Positions 36,501-45,563 of a DNA stretch of 64,000 bases are shown one piece after another; the stretch's first letter is position 1, and every line of letters begins with the position of its first letter. The DNA lies in NCBI GenBank assembly GCA_030761205.1, contig JAULJL010000003.1:30882123-30946122 (forward strand), given 5' to 3'. The position numbers were made by a program, and so were the translations under genes. Source of the stretch: Fremontodendron californicum (taxonomy: Eukaryota > Streptophyta > Magnoliopsida > Malvales > Malvaceae). The notes under the pieces are model-generated. The model ran no database searches and had not been told where the DNA came from. It saw only the letters and a list, made by a program, of their open reading frames with translations.

Positions 36501-37386
36501 TCTTCACCAATCTCTTCCAAATGATTTAAGATTGAGATCTGGAAGTTTTGGTAATTTTTGGAGCTCATTTGCTATTTTTTCCAAATTTTCCTTTTTACCT
36601 CCAAAGCCCGATTTTACTCAAAACAAGTCTGATTTCCAGATTTTCTTTTTTCTGTGCCTTTTTCATATATTGAATTAGAGTTGGTCCAAAAATGCCTAAT
36701 TTTTACGATCAAATTCCCCTCCGTTTTGATTTTTCCTTTTTTAGTATCGGGAATTTCCTTGTTTTTCCATTTTTCCTCCAATCGGCTCTTTTCTCGGAAT
36801 TACTTCAAACTGAGCCTTGGGCTATCCTTGTTTACTCACTCCTCATCAATTAGGAGCTTTAGTTTTACCGAATCGGGCCATTTCTGCAATTTTTCCCAAT
36901 TTTGCAAAAATCCACCAAAAACCCTAATTCTCGATTTTCTTCCAAATTGACTTTTCCTTCAGTTTTGCCTCCAAATGGCCTCTCCATTACCCGTAGTCAT
37001 TGCATATCTTTCATTTGGAACCTCCAATTTCAACCAATTTGATCGTTTAAGCACTTTTTCCCAAATTTACCGAATTAGGGTTTCTTTTCCACTGAATCTC
37101 CATATCCCATCTTTCGGACTCCATATCTTTCGTTGTAGACCTCGGATTATCAAAATTCTTTCACCATTGTTCAATTAAACTTTGAATCTTGATTTTTAAT
37201 GTGGGTTGACTTTTTTAGTAGTTGACTTTTCTGGTTTTGACTTTTTCTAAATTGACTTTTCATGCTCGGCCCCTTAAACTAAGTATCGGAGTACCACCTG
37301 CAGGTTGAGAAGAGTTTTGTTTTGAATTCTAAAACATCAGAAGAAAAATACATGATTTATTGTTCGGACAAAATTAGGTGTCTACA
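30553..37386 (-). repeat. 3' LTR of Ogre-like element D (~5.3 kb without its insertion)
   Basis: The plus strand runs from TGTCGCAACTT to GTGTCTACA, the same ends as LTR B but clearly diverged and with extra repeats. Positions 32450-32926 and 34423-34520 hold several copies of a ~100-bp unit with ATGCATGGCAATACAAA and TGTCCTAATGCCTA. An Athila-like solo LTR is inserted at 32927-34417. No gene is seen. Confidence 0.82.
32927..34417 (+). mobile_element. Athila-like solo LTR (1491 bp, E-type)
   Basis: It starts TGATAACTCG, ends TCTCCATCA and is flanked by TGCAT on both sides (32922-32926 and 34418-34422), a perfect 5-bp target duplication. It matches the E LTRs over its whole length, with a TATAAATA box near 33577. 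It was left behind after recombination between the LTRs of a full element. Confidence 0.9.
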
Positions 37387-37402
37387 GTTGCCCCTCTTTG
37401 AC
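37387..37402 (-). other. polypurine tract of element D
   Basis: On the minus strand GTCAAAGAGGGGCAAC abuts LTR start TGTAGACACC. Compare 8949-8964 in B. Confidence 0.7.
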
Positions 37403-37466
37403 TATGCTGAGAATCAAGAATCAGGCAAAGATAAACAAACACTAATTTTGTCCGGTTATTGAAACC

Positions 37467-38950
37467 TGATGGAAACTCAATTAAGAGTTGTAAACCCAAG
37501 TGCAGGTTATGTTCAAGTAATAAATTCTCGGGTGTCCGAGGTCGAACCACAGGGAAGCGTATTAGTAAGTATAAGTTTATAAATATATAAGAAAAAGAAA
37601 GTAAACAAGATATTAGGGAATCAACAACAAAACAAAATAAACAAGATATTAGAGAACAAAATAAATAAAATAACATAAAAGAAATTAAACAAAATATAAA
37701 AAACAATAAGAAAGGATGTTGAGGTTAGAGAATCCACTCTTGGTGTTATGCTAAGATTAATCTTGTTTTATTACACAATTGAAATCCACACATAAGGGAG
37801 GTTCCAATCGGAAGGTTTAGCAATTCAGTCCAAATTGTCCAACGTCCATAGCATATGATATTATGTTCATTTGGTGTCCTCAAAACTCATAAAAAGAGTC
37901 CAAGCATTCCTTATGCCAAGGTATATGTCTACAACAAATCAAGGTTATGAAACCAAGCATTTACTGTGCCATTTTCATTGTCAATAATGAATCAAGATCT
38001 CTACTTTGCAAGTATGATTTTAAACCAAAAGAAAATATTATCTATGCTAGTGCTTATAAATGATGATTCATTTTAGCTCATGTTTAAGAGACTAACCTTA
38101 GCATTTACCAAGAGCTTCACCTCATCACCTCAACAATATGATTAGAAACACATACTAGATATGAATAAAATGAAAAGAAATGTAAGAAGAAAAAGAAAAC
38201 TAGAGAAAGGAAAGAAAAAGAAAACTTAGAGAATTTTATTACAATGGCTATCCTACCAATGTATCAATGTATCCCAATACTCATCCAAGGCCCTCTATTT
38301 ATACACATTTTGGAGGGCTAAATGACAAGAGACAAGCTTTACAAATTTCAAAGGTAGGTATAATAGGTGGGTGCATTTTTCTAACAATTTTCGTCATATT
38401 GTATGACAATTCTGATCAGCCAGCTTGATGGTCGATTTTGTCAATGTTGGAGGCTCGATCTGATAAAATGGTCTTCTAGAAAAATATACCCCTATCAGTT
38501 ACGGATCCATAGCCGTTGGAATCAGATCATTTGCGCACGTGGATCGGGAGATATGGTCAAAATACCAAAACGGTGCAGAACAGACGTCATTGCACATCAG
38601 CCAACTTGATGGTCGATTTCGCTAGGGAAAACGACTCCGTTTCAAGAAGTGTAAAACATGAAAAAGATAGATATGCCTCTTAGCTTTGCAGGGATACAAA
38701 GTTCAGCCTTATTGCTTCAGTGAAACTCGAGATATAGCTGATATGGCAAAAGGTGTCGGAACTGGAACTGAACTGGATTTGCCCTTAATTCTAGTAATCT
38801 GAAATCACTCAAAGAAACTTGTGAAAAACACCAAATTACATAAAAATATAAAAGATCATAAACACAATTAGACCAAACAATAATAACTCGTATTTGACAC
38901 AAAACAATAATAAAACATAACTAAAAACTATATAATTATACGAGTTATCA
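37467..38950 (-). repeat. 3' LTR of element E (1484 bp)
   Basis: On the minus strand it starts TGATAACTCG at 38950 and ends CCATCA at 37467. TATA box TATAAATA at 38303-38296. It is almost identical to 45564-47047. Confidence 0.95.
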
Positions 38951-38963
38951 CACCCCCATACTT
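38951..38963 (-). other. polypurine tract of element E
   Basis: On the minus strand AAGTATGGGGGTG stands directly before LTR start TGATAACTCG; it differs by one base from the tract of element A. Confidence 0.7.
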
Positions 38964-40444
38964 AGATTGTTGCTAGTCCCTAGCAACGACTCAATAAAAA
39001 TAAAATAAGAAAATCTAATCTAATCCATTTTCGTAGGAAATCACGGTGGCACTTAGCATGTGACACAAGCCTTTAAACCCCTAGGTGTCCCTAGTGGACG
39101 AGTTTAGTCTCGTGAGGGTTTACTAGGACGATACCCACAAACATTGAAGACATAAGAAAAACTAAAAATAATAATTATAACTAATCCTTCCAATATAAAT
39201 TAGAGATAATCATTGGACAAGTCTTAAAAACTAATCAATAGCTTAAAGAAATTCACAAAAAATCTTGCTTGAATGTAAATAGTTTGAGTTAAGCCAATAA
39301 TAACATAACATATTTCAATCAAAATAGTGTATATTCAAACTTAATCTCAACTTCTCACATGGGATACTCTCTTGATTTTCACTCTTTAAAGTAGTGGTAA
39401 AGTGTTTACACTCAATCAATCTCATGAAAACACTTCTACCATATGCTTGCTTGTCCACCTATTCTCCACTATTTAGATCATACAACTTCATAAATCAAGA
39501 GGTCTTTATTCAAGGTTGTAATGGGGCCAAAGGGTTATAATGTGGTTAAAGAACAAAAGGATAAAGATATCACAAAGGTTCCAAAGAGTTCATAGATTTT
39601 AGAGACATAATAAGATCATACAAATAAAACTTCTCAAAACTCTTATAAAGCACATAATAACATAGGCTAAATATTCATGTTGAGCCTTTGCATCATTCTA
39701 ACCAACTTTGTAACATCTTTTTCTAGAAGTTCAAGAGAAGATTTTTTTTTTTTTTTTTTTTTTTTTAATATGGGAATGTATTTGACAATGATCCCTTTCT
39801 TTTTCTCTTGACTTTTTCTTTTCTTTTCTTTCCCCCACACTTATCTTTTGTTTCTAACCCAAATTTTCAAATAAAAATATCCCTTGTTTTTTTGCAATAT
39901 GTCTCAAAATATAAAATTCATCTTTAGAACAAGGGTAAGGATATAAGCATATTTAGGCTAGGTGTAAGTTGTGGTTACCAATAAAACATCATATTTAATG
40001 TAGGCTCAAATTGGCTCACTAGTGGGGATGTTCTCGTAGAACATTAATAATGGATGGCTGTTTGGCTCTGGTTATAATCCTAATGCCTCTATCATATTCA
40101 TGTTGTCACATGTATCAATATAGTCTCAAACGGTTTAAAGCAAGTTCTAGAGAATCATGTAATCATAAGAGCACTCAAGAAAGAAATTAGATTGATTTGT
40201 ATAATGCATCAATCATTATAGGCTCAAAAACTCACAAAGATGATTATACAAGTCAGATTAAGTCTAAACATGCTTCTTTCTCAATCAACATATCATATTA
40301 ACATTGGCTCATAAAAAGGTTGACATCAAGCTCAATTCTCATGAAAATCTTCTCACTAATAAATCTGTTTTAGACTTATGCAATTCATATCTCATCATTG
40401 TATTGAAAGTAACTAAAAAAAAAAACACACTAAGTCTAAACATG

Positions 40445-40476
<32 letters not shown>

Positions 40477-40754
40477 TTTTTTTTTGTTTTTTTGAAGAAG
40501 AAGATTAAATCAAACTGACAAGGTATGTCTCAAGTCTCCCTTACTCAGACCTTGTTCAGAATGAATACTTCTAAATGTCTTAAAACACAACAAAATTTTT
40601 TTTTTTTTTAGCAAAATATGTCCCTTACCCCCTACTAAAATATGACATTGTCCCCAATGTCAAATTTTAAAGGTAGAATTTAGGAGATATTACCTGCAGA
40701 GGTTGCTAACCACTTATTATAACTGAGACACAACAAGCAAAATGTTAGATAATG
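38964..40754 (-). other. gene-free 3' region of element E
   Basis: It corresponds to 1329-3308 of element A. It keeps the hairpin with arms TGACATTG / CAATGTCA (40643-40662) but has lost the second hairpin. It contains long poly-T runs on the plus strand (about 39739-39766 and 40448-40490). No gene is seen. Confidence 0.6.
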
Positions 40755-41402
40755 TCACAAAGACAAAGTGCAATCCACTCCTTGCTCGTCCATATCTCTT
40801 TTTCTTTTTCCGAGCGTTTGCGAAACAACCGTAGCAGATAAACACTCATAAGCTTGTAGCTTTTTGAGTAAATCTTCAATGGTTGTAGCAGAAATTATGG
40901 TTCTCCTTGCCTCTGAAAACATGAATCCATTATCCACAGCATTATCTAAATATGAAAGTAAATTACTAAAATAACCATTAATATTAAGCAAACCAATGGG
41001 TTTCTTATTTGTGACCAAAGATGACCAAGAAGCCACGCAAGCTATTTCTTCCAATGTACCCAGACCTCCTGGTAAGGCAATGAATGCATCGGCAGAATGG
41101 TACATGATTGTTATCCGTTCAGGGATACTCCAGACTTGTATTTCCTTACCCACGGTAGGTCCACAAAAATCTGTGAATAGTTTTGGCACGATTCCTAGAA
41201 CTGGACTTCCTCCGGCGTGTGCTGCTGTAGCGACTGCTCCCATTAAACCCGTACTACCGCCTCCATAAATCAAGTGGATCTTTTGTTGGGCAAGTATTAC
41301 TCCAACTCTTATGGCTTCATCAGCGAATATGTTATTTTTCCCTGGATAAGCACCTCCAAAGACACAAATTTTTTTAATGCGCTGGGACGAAGTGCTTTCC
41401 AT
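40755..41402 (-). CDS. LOG-like: LOG-family cytokinin riboside 5'-monophosphate phosphoribohydrolase, retrotransposon cargo (copy E)
   Basis: A 215-aa, uninterrupted ORF with the same motifs as copy A: YGGGSTGLMG, Arg96 and PGGLGTLEE. By eye it differs from copy A at five residues, all between 43 and 90: His43 for Gln, Gly64 for Glu, Pro67 for Gln, Ile71 for Val and Val90 for Phe. E's His43, Gly64 and Ile71 fit the usual family pattern better. The predicted enzyme would free cytokinin bases from nucleotides in one step. It lies 374 bp after the C4 ORF stop, with a splice-acceptor-like site (AG at 41426-41425) just upstream. Since the element is young and the ORF intact, this is the better candidate for an active protein. 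Activity remains uncertain given the changed first loop (GGA for CGS). Confidence 0.87.
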   Translation of the reverse strand: MESTSSQRIKKICVFGGAYPGKNNIFADEAIRVGVILAQQKIHLIYGGGSTGLMGAVATAAHAGGSPVLGIVPKLFTDFCGPTVGKEIQVWSIPERITIMYHSADAFIALPGGLGTLEEIACVASWSSLVTNKKPIGLLNINGYFSNLLSYLDNAVDNGFMFSEARRTIISATTIEDLLKKLQAYECLSATVVSQTLGKRKRDMDEQGVDCTLSL

Positions 41403-41424
41403 TTTTTTTTTCTTTTTCGAGTGC

Positions 41425-41438
41425 CTGAAAGAGAATGA
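41425..41438 (-). promoter_or_regulatory. splice-acceptor-like site before LOG (copy E)
   Basis: On the minus strand CATTCTCTTTCAG precedes the LOG start by about 23 bases, as in copy A. Confidence 0.4.
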
Positions 41439-41776
41439 GTACATGGTGTAATATATAGAGGACTGAGTAGTGAATCAGACAAGAGTAATAATGTCGCCGA
41501 AAGTGTATTTGACCTGTCAGAAGAAAATGTTAACCTAACAAAAGATTTTTGCGTGATTTCAGGAAGAAAATCAAAAAGAGAAGAAAAATCAATCGTAAAA
41601 GACCAATGCAAAAAAAAAAAAAAACGAGAATAATTACACAAATCGAACAACACGTAAATTAAACTGAAATAAAGTTATTGCAAATCAAACCAAAAGCTGA
41701 GAAGTCATTTATTGTAGTTGTGATTGTGGCTCACATCTTCCTCTGGTTTTACGTCCAGAAACGGCTTAAACGCCTT

Positions 41777-42313
41777 CTATGAGTCGAGGATATGCTTCCC
41801 ATCCAGTTTTCTTACAAGCTGGCAAACAGGGTCTTTTAACATCAGATTCCCAAGATGTTGCCATTCCCTTTGGAATTGCGGCCATAAATCAAGAATTTCT
41901 CTTTGTACGTCTCCACTAGGATGCGTCTCAAGAGAAAGTTGGATATTACCCAAATTCTCTTTACTCAGTCCATCCTTAATGAATTCAATTTTATCATCTC
42001 GATTAGAGGACGGAATCCCAATAGAACGACATTTACCGTTACACGTCCATCGTGCACACTTGTGGCAATTTGAACTCATGCGCTTTGCTCGTCGCTTCTT
42101 TGCATAAGTGCTTCTACCTGTACCTGGTAAATGCAAAACAGGAAGATATTCATCTTCACGTACCTTGGCTTCAATTATCCAACGTATGTCTTCAGGAATC
42201 CCTTTGTTCATAAGCATTCTTAATCTTTCTAATCGAACTTGGTAAAGCTTCAGTAAAATATTCCGAGGAAAAGGAGGAAATCGTTTCTGCAATCTTTTGA
42301 GAATATCATCCAT
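41777..42313 (-). CDS. Basic C4 zinc-finger protein resembling carlavirus cysteine-rich nucleic-acid-binding protein
   Basis: A 178-aa intact ORF. Residues 66-78 read GRSTYAKKRRAKR, a basic arm. Four cysteines follow as C83-x2-C86-x4-C91-x3-C95, and then a stretch with IPSSNRDDKIEFIKDGL (100-116). Arm, cysteine cluster and following Ile/Phe-Ile-x-x-Gly region, in this order, match the layout of the small cysteine-rich proteins of carlaviruses (Pfam Carla_C4 type). Those bind nucleic acid, enter the nucleus and in several cases counter RNA silencing. Residues 1-60 and 117-178 have no match I recognise. It is not part of a usual Athila gene set, where an env-like ORF sits here. A TTTTTTCAG|G acceptor-like site touches the ATG. 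The viral link rests on motif resemblance only. Confidence 0.6.
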   Translation of the reverse strand: MDDILKRLQKRFPPFPRNILLKLYQVRLERLRMLMNKGIPEDIRWIIEAKVREDEYLPVLHLPGTGRSTYAKKRRAKRMSSNCHKCARWTCNGKCRSIGIPSSNRDDKIEFIKDGLSKENLGNIQLSLETHPSGDVQREILDLWPQFQREWQHLGNLMLKDPVCQLVRKLDGKHILDS

Positions 42314-42314
42314 C

Positions 42315-42328
42315 CTGAAAAAAAAATG
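42315..42328 (-). promoter_or_regulatory. splice-acceptor-like site at the start of the C4-protein ORF
   Basis: On the minus strand a T-rich run ends TTTTCAG one base before the ATG at 42313-42311. It could serve to make a spliced mRNA for this ORF. Confidence 0.4.
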
Positions 42329-42496
42329 AAATAAAATAAAATGAAAGAGAAATTTATATACAATATCAGTTTTGTGGGTAGCTGATGGAACCGACTTAAA
42401 TAATCACGGAGTACCGTTATCCGCCATTTAACCGGGAAAAAAATGAATTTTTTTTTTTTTTTTTTTTTTGAAGATTAGTAAAAGTTATATTTACAT
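42329..42496 (-). other. spacer between gag-pro ORF and C4 ORF, shared with element C
   Basis: It includes a segment with GGTTAAATGGCGGATAACGG and CAGCTACCCACAAAACTG that is almost identical to 57357-57433 in element C. It marks the upstream edge of the cargo cassette. Confidence 0.7.
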
Positions 42497-45373
42497 CTAG
42501 TTATTTTCAAAACAAGGATCAGAAAGAAAAACAACCTCTTCTTGAGTAACATGATTTTCCAAAAAGAGTTTGAGTCTTTGTCCATTTACCTTGAATACGT
42601 TACCATTTTGAGGATTCTCAATGTCAACTGCTCCATAATGATACACATGCTTAACCACAAATGGGCCAGTCCATCTTGATCTCAACTTACCAGGAAATAT
42701 GTGAAGTCTAGAATTATAAAGTAGAACTTTTTGCCCAACATCAAATATTTTTCTTGAAATTAACTTGTCATGAAAGGCTTTAGTTCTTTCTTTATGAATT
42801 TTAGAATTCTCATATGCATCATTTCTGAGTTCCTCAAGTTCATTTATGACTGGAAAAGTTTCATTCTCACCCAAAAAGGAATATTTTAGTTCGGATGGCA
42901 GTGGTTTTAAATCCAGCTTGGGTGGTTCAATAGTTGATGGTACAGTGACATTTGTGAGTGATGGAAGTTCCTCAAACTTTTGTTTCCAACAATGCTTAAC
43001 CTGAAAAGAATTTAACAAAGAATCAGTGTGTGAAATTTCTGAAGCATTATCAAACTCACATTCAATTAAATAAGCTTCTAAAGAATCATGGAATGTGGTA
43101 GTGGTGAGATGTTCATGAACAAGTTCTTCAATGAAATCCACTTCATGTACTTCTGAATCATCACCAGGTTGCTTGCAAGTGTTGAACACATTTAATTCTA
43201 AAGTCATATTTCCAAAAGAAATGTTCAACATACCATTCCTGCAATTTATCAGAGCATTAGAAGTTGCAAGAAATGGACGGCCTAATATAACAGGAATTTG
43301 AACATTTGGATTTGAAACAGGATGTGTGTCCAAAACAATAAAATCAACAGGGAAGTAAAAATTTTCAATTTGAACCAAAACATCTTCAACTATCCCTCGA
43401 GGAATTTTTACAGAACGATCAGCTAGTTGAAGTGTAACAGGTGTTTCCTTGAGTTCACCTAAACCTAACTGTTGATAAACAGAAAAAGGCAAAAGATTAA
43501 CACTAGCACCAAGATCAAGCAATGCACGTTCTATTCTAGTGTTTCCAATGATGCATGAGATTGTTGGACATCCAGGATCTTTGAATTTTGGTGGAGTAAG
43601 GTGCTGAATGATTGAGCTCACACTTTCCGTCAAAAATGCTTTCTTTTGTACATTATGTTTCCTTTTAACTGTGCACATGTCCTTCAAAAATTTAGCATAA
43701 GATGGAACTTGTTTGATTGCATCCAATAAAGGAATGTTAATCTTAACTTGTTTGAAAAGTTCATAAATTTCTGCATTTTGATTCAAATTCTTTATTGTTT
43801 GCAACCTTTGAGGAAAAGGAGCAGGATGCATACCTTTTTCTTTGTCCAAATTTTCAAGAAGTTCAGACTTACCATCATCCTTACCATTACTTTTCGGAGG
43901 GGAAAGAGGATCTTGGTCTTTTGATGGAATCTTTTTGTCAATTGCCTTTCCACTTCGAAGAGTTGTGATAGAACTGGCATTTTCCTGTTGAGTTTCATTG
44001 GAGCAAGAAACAAGACATTGAGTAGAAGGGTTAGGCTGAGGTTGAGCAGGAAACTTACCTTTTTCTTGAGTGCGTAATGAAGCTGTCAATGTGGACAAGG
44101 TGTTTTTGATCTCATTGATGTCCTGTGAAGTCCGGCTATTCACATTTGCTTGTGTTTGCATGAATGCTTGCAATGTTTCTTCCAAGGTTTGTACACGTGA
44201 AGGTTGATAGGAAAAAGTGTTGCCCGGCTTTTGAGATTGTGGTACCTGAACATGATTATTATTCCGCCAACTGAAGTTGGGATGATTTCTCCATTCAGGG
44301 TTATACGTTTCAGAGTAAGGAGAAGGAAAAGGCTTTTTAAATGTGTTTATGGAATTTACTTGATCATGCAACGCTTCTTTAAGAATGGGAATGTTTGGAC
44401 ATTCAGAAGTGGGGTGTCCCATGATTTCACAAATTCCACAACTTTCTTCATTTTTAACCGTTTTGACTTCTTTTACTTCTCTAAGTTCCATGGCTTCAAT
44501 CTTTCTAGCCAAATTAGCTACTTTAGCTTTTATCTCATCTTCTTGACTAAAATGATATTTTCCTCTGTTAGAAACAACATTAGATCTATTGGAACTTTCA
44601 GAGGAATTATCTGTGTGCCAGGCTTGAGAGTTGTCTGCCAAATGGTCTAAGTAGTCAAAGGCTTCTTCAGGTTCTTTTTCTAGAAACTCACCGTTACACA
44701 TTGTTTCAACAAATTGTTTAGTTTCGGGAGTTAAACTTTCATAAAAGAAACTAATAAGACGCCATTTTTCAAAACCATGATGTGGACAAGAACTTAACAA
44801 ATCTTTAAAACGATCCCAGCACTGAAAAAATGCTTCATTTTGATTTTGATTGAAATTTTGAATCTGTCTTTTCAAAGCAGTAGTTTTATGTGCTGGGAAA
44901 AATTTCTTTAGAAACTCAGTTTGTAATTCTTGCCATGTGCCAATTGACCTTGGTTTTAAATTATGAAGCCAAATTTTTGCTTTATCTTTTAAAGAAAAAG
45001 GAAATAATTTTAGCTTGACAATTTCATTTGTACATTGTTGGTCATTAAAGGTGACACATACATCTTCGAAGTCTTTTAGAAACGAGTAAGCACTTTCCGA
45101 TTCCAACCCATAGAAATTTGGAAGCAAAGCTATCATACCTGGTTTAAAACGAAAGTTGTTTGCATTGAGAGGAAAAATAAAACAAGAGGGTGATGAGCTT
45201 CGAGTTGGTTGCAAGTAGTCACGCATGGTGCGTACTTGTCTGTTCTCATCTTCAGCATGAACACTTTCATTGTCAGCCATGGTAGGAGTTGTATTAGAAA
45301 GATTACCTGAAAAAGTTTCACAATAAAATCTAACTAAACGACGAGATCTAAAATCACGTCGCCAAACAAGCAT
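42497..45373 (-). CDS. Athila-like Gag-protease fused in frame to an integrase C-terminal tail
   Basis: A 958-aa single ORF. Gag core at about 65-240 (WLHNLKPRSIGTWQELQTEF, FFPAHKTTALKRQI), a knuckle CGICEIMGHPTSECP near 310, and a protease with LLDLGASVNLLPFSVY near 620 and ILGRPFLATSNALI near 700. Around residue 840 the reading jumps from the protease-RT linker (SFLGENETFPVI) to the integrase C-terminal region (LEELRNDAYENSKIHKERTK, VGQKVLLYNSRLHIFPGKLRSRW). Against element C this removes about 2.5 kb, i.e. all of RT, RNase H and the integrase core, with the frame kept. Gag sequence differs strongly from element C, so it is another Athila subfamily. The likely first Met may be the MADNESVHAED one about 30 codons in. 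Confidence 0.88.
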   Translation of the reverse strand: MLVWRRDFRSRRLVRFYCETFSGNLSNTTPTMADNESVHAEDENRQVRTMRDYLQPTRSSSPSCFIFPLNANNFRFKPGMIALLPNFYGLESESAYSFLKDFEDVCVTFNDQQCTNEIVKLKLFPFSLKDKAKIWLHNLKPRSIGTWQELQTEFLKKFFPAHKTTALKRQIQNFNQNQNEAFFQCWDRFKDLLSSCPHHGFEKWRLISFFYESLTPETKQFVETMCNGEFLEKEPEEAFDYLDHLADNSQAWHTDNSSESSNRSNVVSNRGKYHFSQEDEIKAKVANLARKIEAMELREVKEVKTVKNEESCGICEIMGHPTSECPNIPILKEALHDQVNSINTFKKPFPSPYSETYNPEWRNHPNFSWRNNNHVQVPQSQKPGNTFSYQPSRVQTLEETLQAFMQTQANVNSRTSQDINEIKNTLSTLTASLRTQEKGKFPAQPQPNPSTQCLVSCSNETQQENASSITTLRSGKAIDKKIPSKDQDPLSPPKSNGKDDGKSELLENLDKEKGMHPAPFPQRLQTIKNLNQNAEIYELFKQVKINIPLLDAIKQVPSYAKFLKDMCTVKRKHNVQKKAFLTESVSSIIQHLTPPKFKDPGCPTISCIIGNTRIERALLDLGASVNLLPFSVYQQLGLGELKETPVTLQLADRSVKIPRGIVEDVLVQIENFYFPVDFIVLDTHPVSNPNVQIPVILGRPFLATSNALINCRNGMLNISFGNMTLELNVFNTCKQPGDDSEVHEVDFIEELVHEHLTTTTFHDSLEAYLIECEFDNASEISHTDSLLNSFQVKHCWKQKFEELPSLTNVTVPSTIEPPKLDLKPLPSELKYSFLGENETFPVINELEELRNDAYENSKIHKERTKAFHDKLISRKIFDVGQKVLLYNSRLHIFPGKLRSRWTGPFVVKHVYHYGAVDIENPQNGNVFKVNGQRLKLFLENHVTQEEVVFLSDPCFENN

Positions 45374-45397
45374 AAAACAAAGTTAATATACAAATTA

Positions 45398-45502
45398 GGC
45401 GGTATAACCAGCCAAACAAAATAAATATACTAAATTAGGCGGTATAACCAGCCAATAAAAACAAATATATACAAAATTAGGCGGTATAACCAGCCAATAA
45501 AA
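45398..45502 (-). repeat. three GGCTGGTTATACCGCC repeats in the leader of E
   Basis: Three copies, ~40 bp apart, of GGCGGTATAACCAGCC (plus strand). The same unit occurs inside the U5 end of the LTRs of A (two copies) and C (four copies), yet in E it lies outside the LTR, between PBS and gag. Confidence 0.85.
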
Positions 45503-45539
45503 ATAAATATACTTATAAACTTATATACTTAGTATTGCT

Positions 45540-45557
45540 TCCCCGGCAACGGCGCCA
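45540..45557 (-). other. primer-binding site of element E
   Basis: On the minus strand TGGCGCCGTTGCCGGGGA is complementary to the 3' end of plant tRNA-Asp (GTC), the usual primer of Athila-group elements. Confidence 0.85.
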
Positions 45558-45563
45558 AAAACT

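Noticed and set aside
41724..42107. 127-codon plus-strand ORF and a similar ORF at 40996-41268
   Set aside because: They are antisense shadows of the C4 and LOG genes.
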